From Catellatospora sichuanensis (lineage in GTDB: Bacteria; Actinomycetota; Actinomycetes; Mycobacteriales; Micromonosporaceae), in assembly GCF_007483665.1 (NCBI RefSeq), contig NZ_VIQO01000034.1:86300-150299 (forward strand): a stretch of 64,000 nucleotides of DNA. Direction: 5' to 3'. The translations under genes were made by a program, and so were the position numbers. The notes under the pieces were generated by a model that was not told the DNA's origin, did not search any database, and was given only the letters and a program-made list of their open reading frames with translations. Shown one piece after another: positions 26,920 to 35,203 of the stretch (within the stretch, counting starts at the first letter, position 1; each line of letters begins with the position of its first letter).

Positions 26920-28032
26920 TCAGGTGGTCGCCTCGGCCTGGGCGGGGACCGTCAGTTTGGCGGTGAGCTGGGTGAGGGTGCCCGCCAGCTGTCCGACCTG
27001 GCCGGTCAGCTCGTCGACGCGCGCCCGCAGCGCCGCGGCCTCGGCTACGGCCGCGTCCCGCTGGACCGTCAGCACGGTCACGTCGGTCTGCCGCTGCTGC
27101 GCCAGCGTCTCCGCGGCCGACCGGGCGGCCTCCGCGGTCGCGGCCGCGTTCCGTGCCGTGGCCAGCTCGGCCCGCAGTGCGGTGAGCTGTTCCGCCTGCT
27201 CGTGCCGTACCGCCTCGGCCGCGGTCCGGGCAGCTGCGGCGTGTTGCTGTGCGCGGAGCAGTTCGGCCTTCGACGCTTCGGCCTCGCGCCCGGCCTCCTC
27301 CGCGGCCGCGCGGGCCAGGTCGAACGCGGCCTGCACCTGGTCGGCCGCGGCGCGGGTGGCGTCGCGGTCGCGGTAGGCCTCGACGCGCAGCGCTTCCGCG
27401 GCGGAGTGTTCGCGCCGGGCGGTGTCGCGTTCGGCGGTCGCCGCGACAGCGGCTTGGGTGGACTCGGCGGCTGCCCTGGCGGCCTGTTCGGCGAGGTCTC
27501 GCTGCTCGGCGACGCGAGCCTCGGCGGCCGCGACCGATGCCTGGGCGGCGTCGCGGGCTTCCCGGACGGCCGTCTCGGCGCGTTGCTCGGCCTCGCGCAC
27601 CGCGACTTCGGACTCGGTCTTCACCCGAATGACCGCCTCGGCGGCCTCCCGGGCGGCCCGGGCAGCACGTTCGGCCTCGTGGCGGGCCTCGTCCCGTTCG
27701 GTGTGCGCGCCCGCGACCTGGTGTGCCGCCTCGGCCCGGACCTCGGCGAGCTGCCGTTCGACGCCGGTGGGGGAGAGCTCGGCCTCCAGCGCCTCGGCGA
27801 GCGTCTCGGCGACCTGTTCCAGCTTCTCGACGACCTCGTACGCCTTGGCGACCTGCCCGGCCAGGCCGGGGGAGTTGCGGTGGCGCAGCCGGCTGTTGCG
27901 GGCGGCGGACTGGCAGGCGCCGTCGTTGTCACGGCAGTAGCGGAACGGCCGCCCCGCGGCGGCGCGCTGCGCGACCGGCTTGCCGCAGTACGCGCAGGGC
28001 CGGGTCGTCTCATCGGGGTGCGGTGTGGACAT
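26920..28032 (-). CDS. Zinc-finger coiled-coil protein
   Basis: A 370-residue protein with an N-terminal Cys cluster (CAYCGKP, then FRYCRDNDGACQ, residues 12-40) likely to bind zinc, followed by about 320 residues of almost uninterrupted Ala/Glu/Arg-rich coiled coil with heptad spacing. No enzymatic domain, signal peptide or membrane span is seen. Related-looking proteins occur in streptomycetes without a firm function; a structural, filament-like or DNA-organising role is possible. The chosen ATG (28032) starts just before the Cys cluster. Divergent from the methyltransferase gene at 28151. Confidence 0.75.
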   Translation of the reverse strand: MSTPHPDETTRPCAYCGKPVAQRAAAGRPFRYCRDNDGACQSAARNSRLRHRNSPGLAGQVAKAYEVVEKLEQVAETLAEALEAELSPTGVERQLAEVRAEAAHQVAGAHTERDEARHEAERAARAAREAAEAVIRVKTESEVAVREAEQRAETAVREARDAAQASVAAAEARVAEQRDLAEQAARAAAESTQAAVAATAERDTARREHSAAEALRVEAYRDRDATRAAADQVQAAFDLARAAAEEAGREAEASKAELLRAQQHAAAARTAAEAVRHEQAEQLTALRAELATARNAAATAEAARSAAETLAQQRQTDVTVLTVQRDAAVAEAAALRARVDELTGQVGQLAGTLTQLTAKLTVPAQAEATT

Positions 28033-28150
28033 CAACTGCGCAGCGTAGTCGCTGGCGGCCGAGCCCGGTAGCACGTCCGTTCGCCGGCGACGGGGTGGCA
28101 CGGTCCGCCGGACGCCCATACGCTGAGCCCCGCACCAGAACGGGGAGGAC

Positions 28151-28771
28151 ATGAGCATCCGGTACGACGATGTGCTTGCTGGGCTGCGGCAGGCCTACGA
28201 CGGCGGTGCCGCCGCGCGAGACACTCTGGAGAAGGAGCCGTGGACGGTCGCCGAACGGGCGGCGTTCGAAGCACGGCTGCGGGAGGAAGGCCGGCACAGC
28301 CTGCTGGAGGTCGGGGCCGGAACCGGGCAGGACAGCCGGTTCTTCATGGACGCCGGCTACGAGGTCGTCGCCGTCGACCTGTCGCCGGAGATGGTGGCGC
28401 GCTGCCGGGCAAAGGGCGTGGACGCCCGGGTGGCCGACTTCCTCGACCTGGGCCTGCCGGGAGAGTCCGTCGACGCGGTGTACGCGCTGAACTGCCTGCT
28501 GCACGTGCCCGACGCCGACCTGCCGACGGTGCTGGACAACATCCGCGGCGTGCTGCGTCCCGGCGGCCTGTTCTATGTCGGGGTGTGGGGCGGCCGGCAC
28601 CACGAGGGCGAGCTCGACACCGACCAGCACGAGCCGCGGCGGTTCTTCGCCTGGCGCACCGACGAGGCGCTGCTGGCGTCCGCGCGAAGGTCCTTCGAGG
28701 TCGAGGATTTCCACGTGGTCGCCGTCGGCGAGTTCAAGTTCCAGTCGCTCACCCTCCGCCGACCGCGGTGA
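28151..28771 (+). CDS. SAM-dependent class I methyltransferase
   Basis: A 206-residue cytosolic methyltransferase. Motif I is LLEVGAGTGQDSRFF (near residues 50-65), motif II VVAVDLSPEMV, and the post-motif AVYALNCLLHVPDADL; these are the SAM-binding elements of the methyltransferase-11/25 group. A strong GGGGAGGAC ribosome-binding site precedes the ATG. The acceptor is unknown. Confidence 0.9.
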   Translation: MSIRYDDVLAGLRQAYDGGAAARDTLEKEPWTVAERAAFEARLREEGRHSLLEVGAGTGQDSRFFMDAGYEVVAVDLSPEMVARCRAKGVDARVADFLDLGLPGESVDAVYALNCLLHVPDADLPTVLDNIRGVLRPGGLFYVGVWGGRHHEGELDTDQHEPRRFFAWRTDEALLASARRSFEVEDFHVVAVGEFKFQSLTLRRPR

Positions 28772-28975
28772 GCGGCGCACGGGGACTGCCTACCGCGGCT
28801 CACCCGGCCAGGAGCGTCCTGTTCGGGCGATTTGCACTTGTTGCGTGATCCTGGCGCTGTGCCTCCTCGGGCCGACGACAGCGAAGGCCGCCCGGGGAGC
28901 CGCCGCCGTGACCGCGGCCGCGTCCCGCCTGGTGACGGTGGTTATAACGCCGGGTCGGCGACCGGTCGGGGCTGG

Positions 28976-28981
28976 TAGCCT
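28976..28981 (+). promoter_or_regulatory. -10 element (TAGCCT), leaderless
   Basis: TAGCCT ends 6 nt before the GTG at 28988. The 216-nt gap upstream otherwise shows no gene. Confidence 0.45.
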
Positions 28982-28987
28982 TCGGCC

Positions 28988-29692
28988 GTGCCCGGGACCA
29001 TTCTGTTCGATCTGTTCCATACGCTGCTCGACGGTGCTGATGCGGAGCGGGACCGGGTCGTGGCGCGAATGGGTGAGATCGTCGGCGTGGAGCCGACCGC
29101 GCTGGTGCTGGCGTATCACGTCACGTGGCGCGACCGGCTCGTGCGGTGGTCCGCGGAGGAGACGGTGCGGCTGCTGGCCCGGCGGCTGGGTGGCGACCCG
29201 TCGCCGGAGCAGGTGGCGCGCGCGGCCGCGCTGCGGCTGGAGCTGGCGTCCTGGCTGCTGAATTCGGCGCCGGCGAGCACGCTGGTGGCGCTGGACGGCT
29301 TGCGTGCGGCGGGTTGGCGGCTGGGGCTGGTCAGCAATGCGACGGCCGAGGTCGCCGAGGCATGGCCGAGTTCGGGGTTGTCGCGGCGGTTCGACGTGGC
29401 GGTGTTCTCGTGCGTGGCCGGGGTGGCCAAGCCGGAGCCGGGGATCTACCAGGCGGCCGCGGCGGCGCTGGGGGTCGCGCCGCAGCGGTGCGTGTTCGTC
29501 GGCGACGGCGCGGACGGCGAGCTGGCGGGAGCCGCCGCGGTGGGTGCGGCCGTGGTGCGTACGGCGGAGTTCGTCGACCGGTCCAGCGTGTGGGCGGGTC
29601 CGGTGGTGGGTTCGCTGGCGGAGCTTTCCGGCCTGCTGGGTGAGATGCCCGTCGGTCGGGGCGTCCTGCAGCGCGGGGCGAGCGCGGCGTAG
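28988..29692 (+). CDS. HAD-superfamily hydrolase
   Basis: A 234-residue haloacid-dehalogenase-like hydrolase. Motif I is FDLFHTLLD, with the nucleophile Asp but Phe in place of the second Asp, as in 2-haloacid dehalogenases and some phosphatases; motif II is LVSNAT, motif III Lys in GVAKPEPGIYQ, and motif IV VFVGDGADGEL. A helical cap lies between motifs I and II (about 20-95). Substrate unknown. GTG start with a leaderless-type -10. Confidence 0.87.
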   Translation: MPGTILFDLFHTLLDGADAERDRVVARMGEIVGVEPTALVLAYHVTWRDRLVRWSAEETVRLLARRLGGDPSPEQVARAAALRLELASWLLNSAPASTLVALDGLRAAGWRLGLVSNATAEVAEAWPSSGLSRRFDVAVFSCVAGVAKPEPGIYQAAAAALGVAPQRCVFVGDGADGELAGAAAVGAAVVRTAEFVDRSSVWAGPVVGSLAELSGLLGEMPVGRGVLQRGASAA

Positions 29693-29756
29693 AGCCGTCC
29701 GCGCGTCGCGACGCCGTCGGATCGGACGGCGGTGGGCGGCGGGGGGTTCGTACAGG

Positions 29757-30986
29757 TCATGCCGTCGGCTGCGCGCGCATGTGGACCGGTGCGGGTACGG
29801 GGTGCAGGACCCGGGGTGAGCGCTGGCGGTGGGCGACCGCGAAGGACAGCAGGCCCATGGCGATCGCGACGAACGCGGCGATGGCGTAGAGGTGTGACAG
29901 CGGGGTGCCGGCGTCGACGAGCGGGCCGGCGCCGAAGGCGGCGATGCCGTAGCCGAGCTGGTAGGCGGCGATGACACCGCCGGCGACGGCGGCGGAGAAG
30001 CCGGTGAGTTCGCCCTGGCCGAAGCTGATGGTGAGCGGGAGCAGGGCGGAGCAGCACAGCCCGGCGGCACCGAAGGCGAGCACACCTTGGACGGCGTGGC
30101 CGTGGGGCAGGGTGGCGATGATGCCGAACACCCCGGCGAGGGCGAACGGCAGCAGGTGGAAGGTGGCGCGGGCGGGCAGCCACCGGGTGATCGCGGCGAA
30201 CAGGAGCCGACCGAGGGTGACCATGGCCCAGAACGCGGTGAGGGCGAGGGCGGCGGTGGTGGCGGACGCGCCGACGCTGGTGGTCATGTCGAGTTGGGCC
30301 CAGTTGCCGTTGATGGTCTCGCAGATGCCGTAGAGCAGCGCGAAGGCGGCGTAGAGCCAGAACCGGGCGGGCATGTGGCCGCGGGCGGCGGTGGCGGCGG
30401 CGCGCGCGCCGGTGTGCATGGGCAGCCGGAGGCTGACCCCGAGCAGGGCGATGAGCAGCAGCGTGGACAGCACCGGCAGGCCCCACCAGAAGCCGAGGCC
30501 GACGAAGATGGCGACGAAGACGGGTGCGAGGGCGGTGCCGAGGCCCAGCAGCGCGTTGAGGATGAGGACGGCTTTGTCGACGCCGGTGGGGTGGAACGCG
30601 GCGGCGAGGGAGTTGAGCGCGGGCACGGCGAGGCCGAAGCCCGCGCCGAGGAACGCGGTGGCGGCGAGCAGCAGCGGATAGGCGAGGTTCTGCTGGTGCA
30701 TGACGGCGGCGCTGGCCAGTAGCAGGATCATGGAGGCCAGCGAGCAGGCGAGGCCCGCGAGGTAGACGGCGTGGGTGCCGTGGCGCCGGGCGAGGCCGGC
30801 ACCGGCGAGGGCGGCGGCGATGGCGGCGATGACCTGTGGGGCGAACATGGCGCCGTATTGGGTGCTGCTGAGGCCGTAGTGGGCGGGGTCGGTGAGGATC
30901 GTGCTGGCGGCGGGGATGGTGACCAGCACGATGCCCTGTACGACGCCGGCGAGGTCGACGACGGTGGTCTGGGTGCGGGTGGCCAT
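29757..30986 (-). CDS. MFS transporter
   Basis: A 409-residue major facilitator with twelve hydrophobic segments and the central cytoplasmic loop near residue 200 (MHTGARAAATAARGHMP). The substrate is not evident; similarity of layout is to sugar/drug efflux MFS proteins. It is the last gene of the zwf-led operon, its ATG overlapping the debranching-enzyme stop (TGATG), which links it to carbohydrate metabolism, perhaps uptake or export of the sugar that the operon processes. Confidence 0.87.
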   Translation of the reverse strand: MATRTQTTVVDLAGVVQGIVLVTIPAASTILTDPAHYGLSSTQYGAMFAPQVIAAIAAALAGAGLARRHGTHAVYLAGLACSLASMILLLASAAVMHQQNLAYPLLLAATAFLGAGFGLAVPALNSLAAAFHPTGVDKAVLILNALLGLGTALAPVFVAIFVGLGFWWGLPVLSTLLLIALLGVSLRLPMHTGARAAATAARGHMPARFWLYAAFALLYGICETINGNWAQLDMTTSVGASATTAALALTAFWAMVTLGRLLFAAITRWLPARATFHLLPFALAGVFGIIATLPHGHAVQGVLAFGAAGLCCSALLPLTISFGQGELTGFSAAVAGGVIAAYQLGYGIAAFGAGPLVDAGTPLSHLYAIAAFVAIAMGLLSFAVAHRQRSPRVLHPVPAPVHMRAQPTA

Positions 30987-33145
30987 CAGGTTTCGCGCCG
31001 GTTGACGAGGGTCTGCAGGGTGGACAGCTGGGGCCGGAGTTTACGGAGGCGGTCGTCGGCGCGGACCTGGACGCGGCCGCGGCCGTAGGCGTCGCGGTGT
31101 CCCCAGCGGCCGGGCACGTCGAGCAGGGCGAGGTGGCCGATGCCGACGGGCAGGGCGGGGTCGACGACGAGATGTTCGTCGACGGCCTGCAGTCCGAGCA
31201 TGGTGCCGAGCAGCAGCAGGGGTGTGCCGGTGGACCAGGCCTGCGGGCTGCAGGCGGTGGGGTACGGGACGGGGTATTTGGTGACGGCGCGGTCGTAGCC
31301 GCAGAAGGCTTCGGGCAGGCGGCCGTTGAAGAATTCGGCGGCGTCGAGGATGCCGGCGGCGACGCGGGCGGCTTCGTTCTTGTAGCCGTAGCGGCGCAGG
31401 CCCCAGGCGATGAAGGAGTTGTCGAAGGGCCAGACGGTGCCGACGTGGTAGCCGACGGGGTTGTAGCGCTGCTCGCCTTCGGCCAGGGTGCGGATGCCCC
31501 AGCCGGAGTACAGGCGGGGGCCGAGCAGGTGTTCGACGATGTGGTGGGCGCGGCGGCGTTCGACGATGCCGGACCAGAGCAGGTGGCCGATGTTGGAGGA
31601 CAGGGCGTCGACCTGGGTGCCGTCGGCGTCGAGGGCGAGGGCATAGTATTTGCGGTCTTCGATCCAGAAGTCGCGGTTGAAGCGGCGTTTGAGGTCGGCG
31701 GCCTGTTCGTCGAGGCTGTCGGCGAGGGTGGGGTCGTTCCAGATGGTGCGGGCGAGGCGGGCGGCGCGTTTCTTGGCGTCGTAGGTATAGCCCTGCAGCT
31801 CGCAGGTGGCGCGGGGGAAGCCGGGCAGGCGGCCGTCGGAGTAGGAGATGGAGTCCCAGGAGTCCTTCCAGCACTGGTTCTCCAGGCCGGTGTCGGGGTT
31901 GCGGGTCTGGTACCAGACGTAGCCGTCGCCGCGCAGGTCGGCGTACTGGTCGAGCCAGGTGAGGGCGGCGCGGGACTCGTACTCGAGGTCGCGGACCAGG
32001 CGGGTGTCGCCGCTCCAGCGTTCGTATTCGTCGAGCAGGATGAGGAACAGGGCGGTGCTGTCGGCGGAGCCGTAGTAGGGGGAGTGGGGTCGTTCCTCGA
32101 AGGCGGTGAGTTCGCCGTAGCGCATCTCGTGGAGGATCTTGCCGGGGTCCTCGTCGCGGAAGTCGTCGACGCGGCTGCCCTGGCGGGCGCCGAGTTCGGC
32201 CAGCGTGGTGGCGGCCAGGGACGGTGCGTAGGGCAGGGCTTGCAGGCTGGTGAGGATGCTGTCGCGGCCGAACATGGTCATGAACCAGGGCAGGCCGGCG
32301 GCGGGCAGGCAGCGTTCGCCGGAGGTCATCGGGGCGAAACGCAGGGCGGCGAGGTCGGTGAGGCTGCGCCGGTAGGTGTGTTTGAGGGGTTCCCAGTCGC
32401 ATTCGAGTTTGGGTGCGCCGGAGAGCCACTCGTCGAGGTCCTCCTCCATGTCCTTGCGGGTGTGCCCGGATTCGGTGCGGGCGGTGACGCGCTGGTTGGC
32501 GGCCCAGCCCCACAGCGAGCAGCTGACGTGCAGTTCGGTGTTCCAGGTGCCGTGCGCGCCGAGGTGGACGGTGAAGGTGATGCCGTGTTCGTCGAGGTGG
32601 GCGGAGGGGGCGTCGGCGGACTCGCCGTGCTCGTCGACGTGGGTGGAGGCGGCGGTGGTGATGAGGGTCTCGCGGCGGTAGGTCTGGCGTTCGTAGCCCA
32701 GCAGCAGGAGGTTGTCGTCGACGCGGGTGTAGTACTTGCCCTTCTTCTTGAGGTGGTCCTTGACCTCGAACAGGTCGGCGAAGTCGGAGGCGGCGTCGAG
32801 CCGGAGGGTGAGCGTGACGGGGGTGGCGCTGTGGTTGAGGATGGTGAGTTCCTCGCGGAATCCGTCGACGACTTCGCGGCGGCGGATGATGGACAGCGTG
32901 GCGTCGACGTAGACGGTGCCGGTGCCGGGGACGAGGAAGAACCGGGTTTCGAAGTAGTGCAGGTCGTCGGTGGACAGCGGGTTGAGGCGGTGGCCGTCGA
33001 GGGTGAGGACCCAGCGGGACAGGTAGCGGGTGTCCCAGGAGAACAGGCCGTTGGGCTCGGTGGGCGAGGCGTCGATGTCGCCGGCGGTGTCGCTGACGAC
33101 GAAGGTGTTGCCGTCGAGGGTGCTGACAGAGCCGGTGGTGGTCAT
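30986..33145 (-). CDS. Glycogen-debranching-type (amylo-alpha-1,6-glucosidase) protein
   Basis: A 719-residue cytosolic protein. The N-terminal beta domain (1-220, starting GNTFVVSDTAGDID and containing GLFSWDTRYLSRW) matches the glycogen-debranching N-terminal family. The C-terminal (alpha/alpha)6 barrel has GLPWFMTMFGRDSILTSLQA, ENQCWKDSWDSI, and TVWPFDNSFIAWGL, typical of MGH1/GH63/GH133-like clans with acidic catalytic residues. It probably hydrolyses alpha-glucosidic bonds in a glucan or disaccharide. The start ATG overlaps the SCP2 gene stop by 4 nt; the stop overlaps the MFS start. Confidence 0.87.
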   Translation of the reverse strand: MTTTGSVSTLDGNTFVVSDTAGDIDASPTEPNGLFSWDTRYLSRWVLTLDGHRLNPLSTDDLHYFETRFFLVPGTGTVYVDATLSIIRRREVVDGFREELTILNHSATPVTLTLRLDAASDFADLFEVKDHLKKKGKYYTRVDDNLLLLGYERQTYRRETLITTAASTHVDEHGESADAPSAHLDEHGITFTVHLGAHGTWNTELHVSCSLWGWAANQRVTARTESGHTRKDMEEDLDEWLSGAPKLECDWEPLKHTYRRSLTDLAALRFAPMTSGERCLPAAGLPWFMTMFGRDSILTSLQALPYAPSLAATTLAELGARQGSRVDDFRDEDPGKILHEMRYGELTAFEERPHSPYYGSADSTALFLILLDEYERWSGDTRLVRDLEYESRAALTWLDQYADLRGDGYVWYQTRNPDTGLENQCWKDSWDSISYSDGRLPGFPRATCELQGYTYDAKKRAARLARTIWNDPTLADSLDEQAADLKRRFNRDFWIEDRKYYALALDADGTQVDALSSNIGHLLWSGIVERRRAHHIVEHLLGPRLYSGWGIRTLAEGEQRYNPVGYHVGTVWPFDNSFIAWGLRRYGYKNEAARVAAGILDAAEFFNGRLPEAFCGYDRAVTKYPVPYPTACSPQAWSTGTPLLLLGTMLGLQAVDEHLVVDPALPVGIGHLALLDVPGRWGHRDAYGRGRVQVRADDRLRKLRPQLSTLQTLVNRRET

Positions 33146-33507
33146 TTCGGGTGCCTCCGGGTTGCCGGTTCGGGCAGCGGCGGCCGCCCGGGGAACAGCC
33201 GTTGCAGCATGACGATGAGGTGGAGTTCGCCTTCGACGTCGATCTGGCCGCGCAGGACGGCGGCCATGGTGTTGACGCGACCGGTGACCATGCCGTCGAA
33301 CAGGGTCTTGGCGACGTGCACGACGCAGTCGGCGTGTTCGGCGCCGCGGCTGACGTCGATGTGGCCGCGGTCGATGGTGACCCGCCAGTGTTCGGCGTGG
33401 CCGTTGCCGCCGAGGTCGAAACGGATCGTGCCGCTGGTGGCGCGCAGCAGCGGGTAGCGGCCGTGTTCGGCGAGGCTGTGGAAGTAGTCGGCGGTGGGGT
33501 CGTTCAC
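33142..33507 (-). CDS. SCP2 sterol-binding-domain protein
   Basis: A 121-residue single-domain SCP2-like protein. It has the beta-sheet core GTIRFDLGGNGHAEHWRVTI and the amphipathic helix region LFDGMVTGRVNTMAAVLRGQIDVEG, the family's most conserved stretch. Such domains hold lipids or hydrophobic cofactors. It is linked to both neighbours by 4-nt ATGA overlaps (GMC oxidoreductase upstream, debranching enzyme downstream), so its product is probably made stoichiometrically with them. Its part in sugar metabolism is obscure. Confidence 0.85.
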   Translation of the reverse strand: MNDPTADYFHSLAEHGRYPLLRATSGTIRFDLGGNGHAEHWRVTIDRGHIDVSRGAEHADCVVHVAKTLFDGMVTGRVNTMAAVLRGQIDVEGELHLIVMLQRLFPGRPPLPEPATRRHPK

Positions 33508-35099
33508 CGGGGCGCTCCCGGGGTCGCGGCGGCGGGTGCCGCGTAGCTGACGCCGAGGCGCCCGGCGAGGTGCTCACCGACGCGCAGGGCGTTGGCCATG
33601 GCGGTGAGTGCCGGGTTGACCGCGCCGATGCTGGGGAAGAAGCTGGTGTCGACGACGTACAGGTTGTCGAGTTCATGGGCTTTGCAGTGGGCGTCGAGCA
33701 CCGACATGGCGGGGTCCGCCCCGAAGCGGCAGGTGCCGGCCTGGTGGGCGACCCCGGCGATGGGAATGTCGGTCTTCATGTACGCGAACCGGTGGATCAG
33801 GTGGTCCTCGTGCAGTTGCATCGTGGACAGCATCGACTTGAGCTGGTGGTAGAGCCGCTTGGCGGCGGTGGGGTTGCTCGGGGTGTAGTCGAGCACGATG
33901 TGGCCGTCGCGGCTGACGGTGACCCGGTTGTCGGGCCGGGGCAGGTCCTCGGTGGACAGCCAGAAGTCGACGGCGTGCCGGGCGACGTCGGCCAGCGCCC
34001 AGCTCGGGGCGAGTTTCGTGGCCAGCGGCTTCTCGCCGCGGTACATGTCGGCCTCGGATTTGCCGATCATCTGGATGTTGCCCATGGGGTAGTCGAAGTC
34101 GGGCCCGCGGAAGTAGAAGTCGTTGAGGCCGAGGGTCTTCTGGAACCGGGTCTCGTTGGGTTCGCGTGACAGCGCGAGCACGGCCTGCGACAGGTGGAAC
34201 ATGTAGTTGCGCCCGACCTGGTCGGAGCCGTTGGCCAGGCCGTGCGGGTGCAGGTCGTTGGCGGACATGAGCAGCAGCTTCGCCGAGTTCGCCGCGCCGC
34301 AGGACACCACGACGATGTCGGCGGAGTAGCGCTCCTGGTGGCCTTCGTGGTCGACGACGACCTGCGTGACGGCCGTGCCGGCGGCGTTGGTCTCCAGGCG
34401 TGTGACGTGGGCGTGGGTCAGCAGGGTGACGTTGGGGGCCTGTAGGGCGGGCCGCACGGCCAGGGTCTCGGCGTCGGACTTGGCGTGCAGCGGGCAGGGG
34501 AAACCGTCGCAGTGCTGGCAGCGTACGCAGATGCTGTAGGGCATGTTCTGCTCGTTGAGCCGGACCCCGACGGGCGCGTGGAACGGGCGGTAGCCGGCGT
34601 TGGCGAGGTCGTCGGACAGCTGCTGGATGCGCGGCTCGTGGTGCAGCGCCGGGTACGGGTACGGCCCGGACGCGGGCGGCTCGGTGGGGTCCTCGCCGCG
34701 GTTGCCGTGAACCTCGTAGAGCTGCTCGGCCATCGTGTAGTACGGCTCCATCTCCTCATAGGAGATGGGCCACGCGGGGGAGACGCCGTCGTGGTGCTGG
34801 AGCTGGCCGAAGTCCTCGCGTCGCAGCCGGTAGAGGGCCGCTCCGTAGAGCTTGGTGGCGCCGCCGACGAAGTAGTGGACCTGCGGCTGGAAAGCCGAGC
34901 CGTGGCGGTCGTACCAGGTGTCCTTGGAGATGTAGCGGTTGTCGATGAAGACTTCGGCGGTGTCCCAGTTCTCGGGTTCGCGGGGCAGCCAGTCGCCGCG
35001 TTCGAGCAGCAGGATGCGCTTGCCGGACGGGGCGAGGTAGCGGGCGAGGGTGCCGCCGCCGGCGCCGGTTCCGATGATGATCACGTCGTAGGCGTCCAT
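33504..35099 (-). CDS. GMC-family FAD oxidoreductase with Cys cluster
   Basis: A 531-residue glucose-methanol-choline oxidoreductase. The FAD-binding Rossmann motif is IIIGTGAGGGTLAR (8-20) with the acidic end of strand 2 in LLLERGD; the C-terminal substrate and FAD domain has AGTCRFG and VDTSFFPSIGAVNPALTAMA. At 191-202 it carries C-x2-C-x2-C-x4-C, an iron-sulfur-like pattern in the position used by the cluster of bacterial FAD glucose dehydrogenases. No signal peptide. It probably oxidises a sugar or polyol. Start overlaps the upstream mini-gene (TGATG) and stop overlaps SCP2 (ATGA). Confidence 0.9.
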   Translation of the reverse strand: MDAYDVIIIGTGAGGGTLARYLAPSGKRILLLERGDWLPREPENWDTAEVFIDNRYISKDTWYDRHGSAFQPQVHYFVGGATKLYGAALYRLRREDFGQLQHHDGVSPAWPISYEEMEPYYTMAEQLYEVHGNRGEDPTEPPASGPYPYPALHHEPRIQQLSDDLANAGYRPFHAPVGVRLNEQNMPYSICVRCQHCDGFPCPLHAKSDAETLAVRPALQAPNVTLLTHAHVTRLETNAAGTAVTQVVVDHEGHQERYSADIVVVSCGAANSAKLLLMSANDLHPHGLANGSDQVGRNYMFHLSQAVLALSREPNETRFQKTLGLNDFYFRGPDFDYPMGNIQMIGKSEADMYRGEKPLATKLAPSWALADVARHAVDFWLSTEDLPRPDNRVTVSRDGHIVLDYTPSNPTAAKRLYHQLKSMLSTMQLHEDHLIHRFAYMKTDIPIAGVAHQAGTCRFGADPAMSVLDAHCKAHELDNLYVVDTSFFPSIGAVNPALTAMANALRVGEHLAGRLGVSYAAPAAATPGAPR

Positions 35100-35203
35100 C
35101 AGAGTTCTCCCAACCGCTCCGCGAGAATGATCATCCCGGCGGCTCCGACGAGCGCCAGGTGTGAGAAGGCCTGCGGGAAGCTGCCCAGGTGGCGGCCGGT
35201 CAT
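35099..35203 (-). CDS. 34-codon remnant of GH15 glucoamylase/trehalase C terminus
   Basis: A 34-residue open frame containing TGRHLGSFPQAFSHLALVGA, which matches the conserved last segment of glycoside hydrolase family 15 proteins (the 'GNFPQAFSHLAL' end). Everything upstream of it in a normal GH15 (about 550 residues) is missing. The ATG overlaps the zwf stop (ATGA) and its TGA overlaps the GMC start (TGATG), so it should still be translated by coupling. Best read as the scar of an in-frame deletion in a zwf-GH15-GMC operon; a functional micropeptide is less likely but not excluded. Confidence 0.75.
   Translation of the reverse strand: MTGRHLGSFPQAFSHLALVGAAGMIILAERLGEL

Noticed and set aside
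31097..33457. 786-codon plus-strand frame opposite the debranching enzyme
   Set aside because: Val/Gly/Ala/Glu-rich mirror frame; the minus-strand product has clear domains.
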